The translations under genes were made by a program, and so were the position numbers. A stretch of DNA of 64,000 bases. Origin: Prorocentrum cordatum (lineage: Eukaryota > Sar > Dinophyceae > Prorocentrales > Prorocentraceae). This document shows, piece by piece, positions 10,079-20,400 of this stretch (its first letter is position 1; each line of letters begins with the position of its first letter). The notes under the pieces are model-generated. The model had not been told where the DNA came from. It worked only from the letters and a program-made list of their open reading frames with translations, and did not search any database. Location of the stretch: contig CAUYUJ010018884.1 in the NCBI GenBank assembly GCA_963575745.1, positions 87,674-151,673 on the forward strand, given 5' to 3'.

Positions 10079-10226
10079 TTCGGGCATGTCCCTCTACAGG
10101 AAGAAGATTCGAAAATAGGCAAAAGTCATGGAGACGACGTTTTGATTGATTTGGACTACTTGTTTGAATGTGTTTTGTCTAATTGTTATTTTGCTTCCAA
10201 AACCCACCTGTAGGAAAAAATGCCGG
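10079..10226. mobile_element. MITE family B, copy
   Basis: The left end TTCGGGCATGTCCCTCTACAGG (10079-10100) is mirrored by CCTGTAGGAAAAAATGCCGG at 10207-10226. The interior is AT-rich (10140-10200), in contrast to the GC-rich flanks. Flanks on both sides carry GCGCAGGGCGAAGG, so the insertion may lie within a small duplication. Related ends occur at 9455, 43297 and 61787-61952. Confidence 0.6.
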
Positions 10227-10264
10227 ACCTAAGCGCAGGGCACAGGGCGCAGGGCGAAGGTAGA

Positions 10265-10440
10265 GGAAGGAAAAACGGCACAAGCATAAACATTCGGCGG
10301 ACCGCGCGGATTGTTCGGATCTGCGCTGGGCCCCCTCCCTGGCGCGCGGAGCGCGCCGGGGGCGGAGCTGGAGGCGGCGCCAGGGGGCGCCGCCAGGGGG
10401 CTCCAGCGCGGATCCAAGAAGTCCGCGCGGACCGTGGAAA
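10265..10440. mobile_element. Palindromic element family C, copy 1 (diverged)
   Basis: The arms read GGACCGCGCGGATTGTTCGG (10299) and, inverted, CCAAGAAGTCCGCGCGGACC (10414-10433), enclosing a GC-rich centre that is itself foldable around GGCGCC. It is the most diverged of four copies; the others are at 35795-35992, 53928-54127 and 57364-57553. The right outer arm is missing. Confidence 0.6.
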
Positions 10441-10506
10441 GGTTCTGCTGATGCCGCTGCTGCTGCTGCTTCGAGCAGGACGAAGCGGCGCCCGTGTCGG
10501 CAGCGG

Positions 10507-10578
10507 GGGAGGAGGAGGAGGAGGAGGAGGAGGAGGAGGAGGAGGAGGAGGAGGAGGAGGAGGAGGAGGAGGAGGAGA
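10507..10578 (+). repeat. (GGA)n microsatellite
   Basis: About 23 nearly perfect GGA units immediately upstream of the 10658 open frame. Confidence 0.9.
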
Positions 10579-10657
10579 GCCGTCTTTTCTCAGGCAGTTG
10601 CTTGAGGGACGGCTTTCTCCTCGCACCTGCGAATAATTTCCCCCCCCCCCGCGCGCC

Positions 10658-11521
10658 ATGGTGGTCGCTGCTCGACTTGAATGGATTTTGCGACAGTCCG
10701 CTTTCGGACGGAACGTCCACTTCTCCGTAAGCCGCGCCTGGGACTCAGATAAGGCCAAGCTCAAGTTTGTCGTCACCCCTGCCACTGCGTCCAAGGCGGG
10801 GGCCGTGCAGACTGCTGCGATACAGGCGATTGTGAATGCCATCCTCGAGGAGCTCCCGACCTTTTCAGCTGTGGACCGCGGGCATCTCCACAGCGACGGC
10901 ACCTCTGTTGTTCAGGTGTGGCTGGCACCGATTCGCCCTGTTGCCGGAGGCCCCACTGTTAGTCACGTGCTTCCAGGCCCTCTTCAAGATACTCGCGCAG
11001 GTGGCAGCGGGGACAAGGAGTGGGTGGAGGAGAAGCCTTGGAGGAGGAGCACGGGGAGGAGGCCTACACCCTGCCCTTCCGGAGCTCCCTTCTCGACACC
11101 CTCGGCTGCCGGTTCTGCTGCTGTGATTCCTGAGCTCATGAGGGAGTCCGCGACTCCGGCGCAAGTGTCCAGCACTCTCCGACCTGATGCTCCTATCTTC
11201 AGCCCTGCTCCGGAGCACAGTCAGGCTCTGATCGCTCTCCCATCTGCGAGGATTGAAGCAACTCTGGAGTTATTTAAGCACGAGTGTGTAGCGAAGGCTG
11301 AGCAGCAACAGTGCGAGGCCACAGTGTCATTCGTGGAGCTCTTCAGGCGCTCAGCCGCTGACGGGCTGCAGATTTCCATACCATCAGTTAGTGTTCTCCA
11401 TGAAGCGCTCTTCATGTTTGTTCGCAAAATTCAAGATCTTGGGTTCCTCTCCGTGCATCACCATGCTGGCACCTGGGACGTCACGGTCACCTGGGAGGAT
11501 CCAGGGCAATTGAGCACTTAG
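10658..11521 (+). CDS. Hypothetical protein (unrecognised open frame)
   Basis: An ATG at 10658 opens 287 codons ending at TAG 11519-11521. The N-terminal ~95 residues (MVVAARLEWILRQSAFGR onward) and the C-terminal ~90 residues (HECVAKAEQQQCEATVSF, then FMFVRKIQDLGFLSVH) look like ordinary globular protein. The middle (roughly residues 95-180) is Pro/Ser/Gly/Arg-rich and less convincing. The other two forward frames there also contain plausible segments (FALLPEAPLLVTCFQALF; YTLPFRSSLLDTLGC), so an intron or frameshift inside is possible. I recognise no family. The upstream sequence is a C-run and GGA repeats, and no TATA-like signal is expected in dinoflagellates. Confidence 0.45.
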   Translation: MVVAARLEWILRQSAFGRNVHFSVSRAWDSDKAKLKFVVTPATASKAGAVQTAAIQAIVNAILEELPTFSAVDRGHLHSDGTSVVQVWLAPIRPVAGGPTVSHVLPGPLQDTRAGGSGDKEWVEEKPWRRSTGRRPTPCPSGAPFSTPSAAGSAAVIPELMRESATPAQVSSTLRPDAPIFSPAPEHSQALIALPSARIEATLELFKHECVAKAEQQQCEATVSFVELFRRSAADGLQISIPSVSVLHEALFMFVRKIQDLGFLSVHHHAGTWDVTVTWEDPGQLST

Positions 11522-12032
11522 TGCAGCGGGAAACCTAGGCTCATCAGTGAGGCGGCATGTCATTGCACAGCAGGTTTCATCCTGTTTGATGTCCACGTGA
11601 GCAGTGTGAGCGTGCACCATATCTCAGTGTCGCATTTCGCATTTTGCAGTGTGTACCATGTCAGCCAGACACAATTCGAGAGGAAGCCGTTCGACACATG
11701 CTTGAAGTTTCTGCGCACACACTGGCCAGGTAGCTGTGTAGATTGGTTGGCATCGGCAGCTGGTCGCGGCTCGTTAATCCTCTGTCTGGCCCCCGCTCGG
11801 CCCTGGTGGGCCCAGCGCTTTGTCTTGGGCACCCTGGGCCCACGCTCCCCCCCTGCGGGCCCTCCTCCTCTTCTTCTCTCTTCCTCCCCTGCGTCCCCCC
11901 TTCTTGGGGGGGTGCGTGGGCTTTCGGCTGCCCTCTCTGCGCGGCTCGTGGTCTGGGGGGTCCTCGTCGCCGCCGTCTCCATCCCGCTGAATCTCGCCAT
12001 CTTCCTAGTTTGGGCTTCGACGTTCCGCCCTA
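11522..12032. other. No supportable gene; T/C-rich stretch at the end
   Basis: A plus-strand frame crosses this region and continues into Lys/Arg repeats. It lacks recognisable domains apart from one hydrophobic stretch (VVWGVLVAAVSIPLNLAIFL near 11950-12010). I do not call it a gene. Confidence 0.4.
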
Positions 12033-12180
12033 AGGAGAAGAAGAAGAAGAAGAAGAAGAGGAGGAGGAGGAGGAGGAGGAGGAGGAGGAGGAGGAGTGGG
12101 AGAGGAGGAGGAGGAGGAGGCGAGAGGAGGCGGAGGAGGCGGAGAGAGGAGGGGAGGCGGAGGAGGGGGCGAGGGCGGCG
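12033..12180 (+). repeat. (GAA)n then (GGA)n tract
   Basis: A run of AAG triplets (12033-12060) passes into GGA triplets and GGC-rich words. Purine-rich on the plus strand. Confidence 0.8.
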
Positions 12181-12406
12181 GCGGGCGGGCGCCTCGCCCT
12201 CCCGCAGCTCGCCCCCGGCGGCCCCGCGCGCGGCTCGGCGGCCTCCGCAGCCGCCGCCGGCAGCGCGGCGACGAGGCGCGCGGCGGCTCGGCGCCGCGCG
12301 TGCCTCCGCAGCCGCCGCGGCAGCGCGGCGAGAGGCCGCGGGCGGCCCTCGGCGGCGCCGCTGCAGGGGCGATTGGCCGGCCGCACTTCCTGCGCCGAGG
12401 GGGGGC

Positions 12407-12514
12407 CTCCTCCTCCTCCTCTCCTCCTCCTCCTCCTCGTCTTTCCTCCTCCTCCTCCTCCCCTCCCATCACTCGTCCTCCTCCTCCTCCTCCTCCTCCT
12501 CCTCCTCCTCCTCC
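12407..12514 (-). repeat. (TCC)n tract, inverted relative to 12033-12180
   Basis: CTCCTCC units on the plus strand face the GGA tract 230 bp upstream. Together with the GC-rich centre (12180-12400), the pair could form a large imperfect hairpin. Confidence 0.8.
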
Positions 12515-12779
12515 TGGGCTACGAAGCAGGGAGCAGAGAGATAGTGGGGGGGGACTACCACAGGGGGCGATGCATCGACCTGGAATCGGCGAGACGTCGC
12601 CGATAGATCGGCGATAGGCCCCCGAAAGTGGATCCACACCTGGCTGTGCAGGTCGGGGCCATCGGGCCCCTGTCGGCGATCAGTGGGCGATTCGGGGGTC
12701 GATGAATCCCCCCCTACGCTTGTGGATGCCACGACGATGGACACCCTAACAGTCCTATCGCTGAATTTTAAATGTGCTT

Positions 12780-12865
12780 GAAATGCAAGGGCAATGTCCT
12801 AAACATGCTTTGAACACGTTTGAAACATGTCAGAGACATGTTTAAGACATGTCTGAGACACATCT
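12780..12865. repeat. 11-bp palindromic minisatellite
   Basis: Successive words built on the self-complementary ACATGT (AACATGCTTTG, AACACGTTTG, AACATGTCAG, GACATGTTTAA, GACATGTCTGA) repeat every ~11 bp, one helical turn, for about seven units. Confidence 0.65.
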
Positions 12866-12873
12866 GGATTCTT

Positions 12874-12950
12874 TGTTGGCAACAGGCTTCCTCTCCACTG
12901 ATCGTCCTCCACAGCCCTGCGCCCGTCCCGCCCTGTCGCCGCCCCCGAGC
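12874..12950 (+). repeat. ~75-bp direct repeat, copy 1 (copy 2 at 13404-13480)
   Basis: GGCAACAGGCTTCCTCTCC, then CTGATCGTCCTCCACAGCCC, recurs at 13404-13480 with few changes. The two copies bracket MITE family A copy 2, and copy 2 directly follows a solo family-A end at 13366-13390. Confidence 0.7.
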
Positions 12951-12988
12951 GGAGCGCAGGCAGCAGGGACACGCCGCCCGGGGGACGC

Positions 12989-13191
12989 TCGGGCCGGGCG
13001 AAAGGGGGGGATCGCAAAGCGGGGGGGTGAGAATCAGCTCACGTAGCTGATTTTCCCGGCGCCTCCCTGCGCCGGGAGGCGCCCATGTATATATCGAGGA
13101 ATGGGCCCCGCGGCGGGGCCGAAGCCAGCTGCAGACAGCAGACTTCGTAACGCCCCCTTTCCCTATGATCCCCCCCTTTCGTTCGGCCCGG
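12989..13191. mobile_element. MITE family A, copy 2
   Basis: Same architecture as 9647-9840. The left end is TCGGGCCGGGCGAAAGG; the internal palindrome AATCAGCTCACGTAGCTGATT is at ~13030-13050; the right end is CCCCCCTTTCGTTCGGCCC. Flanking pentamers (GACGC and GCCGG) do not match, so a target duplication is not preserved. Confidence 0.75.
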
Positions 13192-13403
13192 GCCGGGGGC
13201 CGGCGCGCCCACTGCCCAGAGAGAGGCGGCCTCGCCGGCGGCTCTCCGGGCCCCGGGGCGCGCCAGGGGGCCGGGCAGGGCGGCAGGCGGCAGGGAGGGC
13301 GCCAAGGCGGAGGCCCGCCCCCGGGAGCGGGAGGCGGGCTCGCAGCAGCTGCCCCCCCCCTGCTCGGGCCCGGCGAAAGGGGGGGATAGCGAAGGGGATG
13401 GTT

Positions 13404-13480
13404 TTTGGCAACACGCCTCCTCTCCACTGATCGTCCTCCACAGCCCTGCGCCCATCCCGCCCTGCCGCCGCCAGAGATCG
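13404..13480 (+). repeat. ~75-bp direct repeat, copy 2
   Basis: Second copy of 12874-12950, following the solo family-A terminal sequence CGAAAGGGGGGGATAGCG at 13372-13391. Confidence 0.65.
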
Positions 13481-13599
13481 AGGCCTCCCCATTCCTTCGG
13501 CCCGCCCTGCGCCCGCCAGGTCGAGGCCTCCCCCGGCCGCTCCAGCGCGCCGTGGCCGGGAAGGCGCGGGCGGGTGCGCTCCGGCATGCGGGGGAGTGC

Positions 13600-13880
13600 T
13601 ATAGGGGTGCCCCTGGCCCAGGGTGCCCCCAGCCGTTCGCTCCCTTTATGGGGCCCGCTGGGCCACCTGGGCCTCGTGAGAGGTCTTCCGGAGGCCGCGG
13701 GGGCCTCCTTGGAGATCCTGGGGGCACCTCGGGCCAGGGGCAGTTCTGGCAGCCCCCGAGTCCTGGGAGCCGCGAGGCCCTGGGTGCTGCCAGAGGTGTC
13801 CCTGGCCCAGGGTGCCCTGCAGGACCTCCAGTGGAGGCCTCCGCGGGCCTCCAGAGCACCACCCCCTCACGAGGCCCGTG
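13600..13880 (+). repeat. GC-rich degenerate minisatellite (CTCGGGCCAGGG-type words)
   Basis: CTGGCCCAGGGTGCCC occurs at ~13611 and ~13803. GGGGGCACCTCGGGCCAGGG at ~13719 has a relative at ~14159. Units are irregular; no gene is supported. Confidence 0.5.
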
Positions 13881-13976
13881 AGGGCCCCAGGTCGGAAACT
13901 GGAGCACATACATTACCAGTGGCGGACTGTTCTTCAATCCCAGGATTTTTGTAGGGTTGAAGACGACGTCGGGGTG

Positions 13977-14038
13977 GTGTGGTGTATACTTGTTTCCACG
14001 CTTTCCCGTGGAAACAACGAAAAATGTATACACCAGGA
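13977..14038. repeat. Long hairpin
   Basis: TGGTGTATAC, then TTGTTTCCACG, is mirrored by CGTGGAAACAA, then GTATACACCA, around a 6-base loop near 14003. The left and right arms differ by an 8-base insertion on the right. It could be a small foldback element; no coding function. Confidence 0.6.
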
Positions 14039-14699
14039 TGCCGTATACACTATAATCCGTTTTTCTGTGCGAGTTTCAGTGCAGGGCCCGAAAAAGCGTC
14101 GGTGTATTGAGTTCGGTTCCCTACCAGGGGCTCCAGAGTGGAGCGCGAAAAGCTTTTGGGGCACCTCGGGCCAGGGACACCTTCTCACTGCACAGGCCTT
14201 GCAGACGTGCTGCAGCGGATTTTTGCGTGGGCGAGTGAAAAACGGAGTGAATTTCGCGTAAGTTTGTTTTAGTCTTCGTTCCTGCCCCCCCCCCCCAAAA
14301 AAAAAACGCACGAAATTCACCTCGAAATCCGGAGCGAAATTCTCCAGGACACTCTGGGCCCATCCGATCGTCTTCCGAACGAGATCCGCTCTGCGATGTT
14401 GGCGCCATGAACCTTTGGCAACCGCCGAAGGGAGGGCCAGTGGGGGGGGGGACGAGAGGAGGGTGAGAGAGGGAATCACCAGCAATTCGGTGCAATCCCG
14501 AAGGAGGGGCCGGATCCCCGGCAAGGTGCCGGCAAGACCGCAGCAGTCGTAGTCGTGCAGTGTGGCTCGTGGCCGCCCGAGAGGCCTCCTCGGCCAGGGA
14601 GGCCTCTCGGGCCTTCCGAGCAGCCGCTTGAGCATCCCGAGGGGCTCCTGGGCCTCCTCTTGAGGTCTTTGGGGCCTCCCGACCGTCGATGTGTAATCC

Positions 14700-15540
14700 T
14701 CGCCCTTGGATCCTAGATGCTCGGACATCAACATTGAATCCTCGATCCTGGGTCATCGCCATTCGGTCCTGGATCCGCGATATGCGCTCGCCGATCATCG
14801 AACCTCGTTCTTCCATCCTCGACCGTCGACGCTCGAAAATCTAGATTCGACCCTCAATCCTGAATCGGCGCCCCTCGATCCTGGGTTCGCGATCCTCCAT
14901 GCTCGCTCGTCGATCCTAGATCGTCGACGCTCGCACCTCGATATTCGAACCTTCAGCTTTGATTATCTGTCCTCGGAACTGGATCCTCGATCTTGCAACG
15001 GTCGACCTTTCCCTCCATCCAATTCCTCCTTCCCCTAGGTTCACAATGCTCGATCGTAGATCATCGACCCTCGCTTCTGCGTCCTCGATCTTTGAACACC
15101 CTCGATCCCTGGCACCCGATCCTCGATCCTCGAGGGTATTCGGCCCCCGCTCCAAGACTGATCCCTTCTTTTTCTTCGTTCGAGGCAGAAGCGAGGATGG
15201 GGCCCTCCCTACCGCGGACCGCAGGCTTGGCTACCTGTCGGCTGCCCCGGCCGTCGCCGGGCACTGGGCACTCTGCGGACGCAGGAGAAGGGGGACGGGG
15301 AGGAGCAGGAGAACGGGGAGAAGGAAGTGGACAATGTAGACGACTTCGATCGTCGATGCTCGAACTTCGACCGCGGATCCTCGGTTCGATCTTTGACTCT
15401 CGCTCCTTTTTCTCCGATTATTCATATTCGTTCGCTGATCCTCCGACCTCAATTTTCGATGTTCGACAATCGAGGCTCGATGTTCGATCCTCTGAATCTC
15501 AAGCCTCGAACCTGGATCCTCGATCATCCGACGTCTTGGC
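14700..15540 (+). repeat. 21-bp minisatellite (CCTCGATC-type), two blocks
   Basis: Translation in one frame falls into 7-residue units (VLDPRYA, LADHRTS, FFHPRPS, TLENLDS, PLDPGFA, ILDRRRS, HLDIRTF), i.e. a 21-bp period. Block 1 is about 14700-15160. Block 2 is about 15345-15540 in another frame. They are separated by ~170 bp of unrelated GC-rich sequence. GATCCTCGATC words dominate. Divergence is high. No domain or start supports a protein. Confidence 0.75.
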
Positions 15541-15544
15541 CTCT

Positions 15545-16735
15545 TTCGCCTTCAGTGGGGTACTCTCGTGGCCGCGGCTGGACGCGGCTCGACAAAAAGG
15601 GTCAGGGTGGACGTGTCCGCGCAGCCTCGACGCGCCAGGGTGCAGGGCGCCAGCGGGTGGTCGGACACGGTTACAGCACAGGTGGACCGCAAAGCAAGGC
15701 TAGGCCATGGAGGCGGGAGTACCAGGCCAGAGGACTCACTGAGTGCCAGGCTTCGCATCGCGAGAACTGGAAGAAGCAGGACGTTTGTCCTCACATAAAC
15801 GCACCCTGATGTCTGGGAATGTGCCGACACTGCGTACAACAGTCACGAGGGGGACACAGGCAAGCGACCTGGAGTAACACGTACAGTACCACATGCACCC
15901 CCATATACAATCAGATACAGGCGCATTGCGCGACAGACCAAAACATGTGGCATATAGCAGATGGAGAATCGTCTTCCTTGGAAATGAGCATGATGATGGC
16001 CCGGAATGTAAACGAATACACAATAAGCCCGATACAAGACATGTGAACCAAAACGTTTGAGATGCGTAGGGCACGTGGGACAATATGTCAACTATGGGAT
16101 ACTTAACACAGAAGCGAACAACATAAAAATACTATAAAGAAAACATCACGATGAAATGCGCACTGTTTTGAAATACTGGCTATGAGTCAAGCGTTTGTGT
16201 CATACCAAGATAAAGCGGGCACAGAAAGCGGCCGCCTTCCGTATCCCCGAACAGAAACAGTGGCGGACAACGGAAACCGTTAAGAGTGGAAGAGTGCGGT
16301 AGGTACCGTTCGAATTTGGTGTTCAAACGAGTCTGCATGTGCCTCGCCCATCCGAGCAAACAACTGTACCCGAACCAAACGAAACAAAACGGAGCTAAGC
16401 TGAGAGGACATTGTGCTGACCATGCCACTCCTGAGAAAATGCGAAGATGCCCCGAAGCATACTACTGGGCGGAGCAAGCCCTCATCCACTGGCACGCTGA
16501 ACGTCCTGTCATCCGCTGCCGCACCAAAGAAGTTAGTGCCGGTTGCCTTTCACTTGCACGCTTCGTCCTGTATACTAGTTACTCCCTGGCGATCTGCCAC
16601 TGGGACGTCGCATTCGCGAACGTAGCCCGTGAGATGCGAGCGTCGGATGATTCAATCATTCGGGTCGCACTTCTCCTTGATGGTGAAACTGCAATGTTGG
16701 GAGGTCGGGGCGGACTTTTTGCGTCGTCTTTCGCT
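15545..16735. other. No supportable gene; AT-richer stretch flanking copia remnant
   Basis: From about 15780 to 16740 the base composition is noticeably less GC-rich. On the minus strand this lies directly 3-prime of the copia pol remnant, so it could include the 3-prime LTR. I found no direct repeat of it upstream (17.8-18.9 kb) to confirm an LTR pair. Confidence 0.35.
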
Positions 16736-16737
16736 CA

Positions 16738-17770
16738 ACTTAAAAAATGTTGTGGTCGTAGCTGACGTTGCCGCCCACAATGCTTAATTTGAGCCCTCGG
16801 ACGATACTCCCCTTCGTCATGGGGTCGGCTGTCATTTCTCCGGTGTCGCACCACAGGATGTCGTCGATTTGTTTGGTGCGGAGTTGGTATGACAGCCACC
16901 AAATGGCCGGCCATGCTGCGCTCTGATGGACGTCGAACAAGACCCGTGGCCAAAGCCGAGAACGTGGACATGCCATCGACCACCAGCTCGGCCGGCACAG
17001 CGTAACCTCCTTCCTCCCTCAGCCTCCTGACCTCCTCAGCTGAAGCAGATTCACATACCATCTCGAGGAGCGTCAGGAGGTGCACTCGTCGGCCTTCAAT
17101 TGCGCCGCAGTCTGCGAGGAGGTCTGGGCCAAAATATGATCGGCACACGAATTTGTGCGATCGGCTCACGGTTTCGAGTAATTGGCAGACTTGCTTACCA
17201 GTGCTGCGACACTTGCCCAGACGCATGTATGCGGTTTTTCTCATGTCGTAACCAGTCTCCCCCTCGCGCCTGAACGAGCCGTCGCTGAGGACGCATAGTC
17301 GACCAGCGCACTCCATCGCAGGGAGGCGATGCGCGCCTTGATCTCCTACATGGCCAGAGCGATGGAGTTGAGCTGCATCGCGTGACGGATGCGCAGCTTG
17401 TTCCTCGCCCTCTGCAGTGCGACGATGTAGACGGCAACGTGGTGTTGCGTGAGCAGAGCGCATGCTGATGCTCCGACGAGGGAGAGACACAGAGATCCCG
17501 AAGTTGACCTCCGTTCGGCACGTCGGCCTTCGCTTTGGCCAGGCCGACGTGCCTGATGGGGATCAGGGCGTCGATGTATTCATGCCGGTCGACCGTCACT
17601 GTACCGTCGGCACTGCGGTGTTGGCGGCCTCCGCAAATGGTGAAGTCGTCGCAATCACCGCTCATCTTGACGAAAAAGTTCTCGACGTTGCCGATCAGCC
17701 GGTCGACGTGCTCCTCTCGTCCAGCGATCTGCAGATCGTCACTGCGCTTGGAGAGCGTCAGCACTAGCTA
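16738..17770 (-). pseudogene. Ty1/copia pol remnant (reverse transcriptase C-terminus and RNase H)
   Basis: Minus strand, read from 17770 downwards. A copia reverse transcriptase segment has SDDLQIAGREEHVDRLI where the family has a YVDD-type motif, then DRHEYIDALIPIRH. Next, in another frame, comes HHVAVYIVALQRARNK. RNase H follows with its first Asp in LSDGSFRREGETGY, then SHKFVCRSYFGPDLLADC (the usual catalytic Glu of GAEL appears as Asp) and VVDGMSTFSALA. After one more frame change comes the typical copia terminal motif WCDTGEMTADPMTKGS near 16850-16800. At least three frame changes and several stops separate these blocks, so it is inactive. Gag, protease and integrase are not recognisable upstream. 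Confidence 0.85.
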
Positions 17771-18479
17771 AGAGCCTCTGGCAACATAGACACCTGACGT
17801 TGCGCTTGACCTCCAGCTCTGGGCCCCACCTCGTCGGCTTGGCGATGCACTCTGGTGAGCGCGTGACCCGCCTCGACAAAGCACAGCTGATGGAGAGCAC
17901 CCCAAGGCTGGACAGCGCCGAGAACCGAAAACATCCGAGAACCTCGAACACCGAACCTCGAACCCGAAACGACCCCCCGAGCCCATTCCTCTAACGTTGT
18001 CCTAGCGTTCCATCAAAAGCGCGTCGCCGAGGGTAACCTCCTCTTCCTCCTGAGCCTCAGCCTCAGCCTCAGCCTCCTCCTCCTCCTCCTCCACCTCCTC
18101 CTCCGTCCCCTCCCTACCCCTCCCTACTCCTCCCTCTCCTTCCCCTTCTTCCCCTGCTTCCTGGTGGGCGGCCCGCCTTCCCCTCATCGCCCCTGTGACC
18201 CCCTAGCAGCGCCCACGGCGCCGGGTCCTCCAAGAGGCCCTCCCACACGCTCCAGTGCACGTCCCCCAGGCAGGACCCGAGCTCAGCCGCCAGGGTGGCC
18301 GCCGCCTCCTCGGGGCCGTCTACTGTTATCCGTCCCTCCCTCCTTCTAGCCGTCCTCCCTCCATCTCCTTTCGCATCATCGTCCTCGTCGTCCTTCCCTC
18401 CATCCCTCCGCCTCCTGCGCCTGCGCCTCCTCCACCTCCATCTCCTCCTCCTCCATCCGCCTTCCTTAGAAAAATAACT
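17771..18479. other. No supportable gene; (TCC)n microsatellite at 18038-18115
   Basis: GC-rich with CAGCCT and CCTCCT repeats at 18050-18115 and CCTCC-rich stretches from 18340 to 18470. A short run of AACCTCGAACNCGAA words (17935-17975) is the only other local pattern. Confidence 0.4.
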
Positions 18480-18870
18480 GAACTCCTCCCTGTCGCACTC
18501 CCAGACGTGTCGGCAGGGAACCTGAAGCTTGAAATCTGCAACGGTTTCAAGGATGGAGGGCGGCTCGTTTTCAACATGTGGTTCCCGCCTCACCTCCTCG
18601 CAAATTCGTCTTGCAAATTAGCAACAGCTTAAAGAAAGGATGAAGGGCGACTATTTTTCAAAATGTGTCTCTCGCCTTGGCTCCGCGAGCAATCGTCTTA
18701 AAAGCTTGCAACACTTTCAAGGACTCGTATGGTTGAAGTCCCAGGAATCGTGTTTGGTACGAGTAGGGACTGTCAGGGCGCAACAATCTCGTTGCTTCGA
18801 GGTGTCGAAATCCCAGGAGTGGCGTTCTGGTCCGGTTTGGGATCATCAGTACGTAACAGTCACTTTGATT
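18480..18870 (-). repeat. ~84-bp satellite, about four diverged units (reverse orientation)
   Basis: Landmarks GCAACGGTTTCAAGGATGG (18537), GCAACAGCTTAAAGAAAGGA (18621) and GCAACACTTTCAAGGA (18707) recur every 84-86 bp. Each is followed by a GGGCGGCTCGTTTTCA-type block. This is the reverse complement of the satellite at 61980-63020. It ends close to the assembly gap. Confidence 0.7.
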
Positions 18871-18900
18871 CGCGGCGTTGACGCCTCAGGAATGGTGTTT

Positions 18901-19000
18901 NNNNNNNNNNNNNNNNNNNNNNNNNNNNNNNNNNNNNNNNNNNNNNNNNNNNNNNNNNNNNNNNNNNNNNNNNNNNNNNNNNNNNNNNNNNNNNNNNNNN
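18901..19000. other. Assembly gap (100 N)
   Basis: Exactly 100 unknown bases, a conventional scaffold gap of unknown true size. The satellite just before it suggests the assembly broke in tandem repeats. Confidence 0.99.
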
Positions 19001-19314
19001 CTTGATTTTCTCGCCGAGTCACATGTCGAATGTTCGTAGATCTACAAACCTGTTGTGTGTTTCTCGTGGATTCGACGAACAAATCAATGCTGGGGGAAAT
19101 CAACTTCGTAATCGATCCCCTACCCGATCGTCGAAGCGAAAGACTGCGCGCTTGCCTGCTCCTCTGAGCCCCCCTGGCCGCGATCGCCAGGCGCCTGGTG
19201 GCGCGTATCGCGCAGCCCCGCGAGATTTCGCGCGGCCCGATCGGGGCGCTCGCCTTTTATGAACTTACGGCAAGGACCCGCCTTGTCGACATATAAGTAT
19301 GTTAACCAGCGTGT

Positions 19315-19480
19315 TGGACAGATATCTGGTGCGCGATCGATGTGGTGCAGTCTACGTGGAACAATCCATGTGGTGCGATAGGTGCTGTGCAGTCTAGGCT
19401 GTGCGAGCCATGGTTTGCAATCTTTGTTGAACCATATCTGGTCTGCACCAACAATGCACACCGGATATGGTTCAACAGAG
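19315..19480 (+). repeat. ~15-bp degenerate repeat (TATGTGGTGCAATC-type)
   Basis: Words such as GATGTGGTGCAGTCTACG, CCATGTGGTGCGATAGG and CTGTGCAGTCTAGG recur about every 15 bp. The same repeat is at 32090-32400 and, weaker, at 51380-51600. Near 19430-19470 ACCATATCTGG and CCGGATATGGT form a short inverted pair. Confidence 0.55.
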
Positions 19481-20382
19481 GTTTTCGTTGCTCTCAGGAC
19501 GCTCCTCGTAATCACGGCTAGGAGTGGCTCGGAGGGTGGCGGGGTCGCCCGGTGGGCCAGGGCTACGATTTTGCAGAGGCGGCAAACCCCAACGGCGGTG
19601 CCACGGAGGTGCCGTGGAGGGATTGCTCCCACAGAAGAGCTCGGTGGACCCAACCACATGGCCCACCCCCGGCTCCTCCGGCGAGACCGTCGAGGATGTT
19701 TCCAGCGAAACGCTCCTCCTCCTCCTCCTCCTCCTCCTCCTGCTCGAGCACAATGAGAGCCTGGGGCCAGGAAGGTGTTCAAATGAGCGTCAAACTTACG
19801 AGGAGCGAAGGACATGAACCCGCTGTGAGGACATCCCGTCTGAAAGTGACAGTGGGGAAGGTCCGGGCCGGGCGAACGGGGAGGAGGGGGAGGAGGGTTG
19901 AATAGTTAACTTGGCAAACACAGGGGGGGGGGGAGGTTTGGGAGGGGGAAAAAGGGCTGTAGGCGAGGCGTATGATTATTACCACGCCAGAAGGGTTGCA
20001 TACATATGGGCATGCAAGAACACGTTATTCATATTCATGTTCTGTTTAACCATAACATTAACAAAAGCTTACATTCCTGAGTATTGCGGGAGTTTCGATT
20101 GTTTGCCGCCGTGCGTAGAGAGTAGGAGATGGTAGAGTTCCAGGGGGTATGGGGGACACATGGTCAATCTGATACGGGGGCCCGTACGGGGGCAAAGAGC
20201 ATGTAATGGTGCAGTGCCCCCCTGAGACCTCTTAGGATTTACAGCCCGCCCCCCCGCGTTTCCACCGCCATCCCCTCATTGGAATCATGGGATTGACATT
20301 TGTGGCGTCGTCATCAGTAGCGATTTTGGCTAGGCACACACAGGGTGCTTGCGCCCGCTGAACGTAGCTCTGATGCTCACAG
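19481..20382. other. No supportable gene; upstream region of gene 1
   Basis: Contains a short (TCC)n run (19711-19742), G-rich purine stretches (19866-19950) and an AT-rich window (19975-20100). A frame from ATG 20287 is open for only 24 codons. Any 5-prime exon or promoter of the downstream gene would lie here, but none can be fixed. Confidence 0.35.
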
Positions 20383-20400
20383 AAACGACGGGCCTTTCGG

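Noticed and set aside
11597-12544. A membrane protein suggested by one hydrophobic stretch
   Set aside because: The frame has no convincing protein-like sequence elsewhere and runs into GAA/GGA repeats.
15545-18480. LTR pair for the copia remnant
   Set aside because: I could not find direct repeats or TG-CA ends on both sides of 16738-17770.
20287-20361. Short upstream exon beginning with ATG at 20287
   Set aside because: It stops after 24 codons, and the only candidate intron linking it to 20383 would be about 39 bp, too short to trust.
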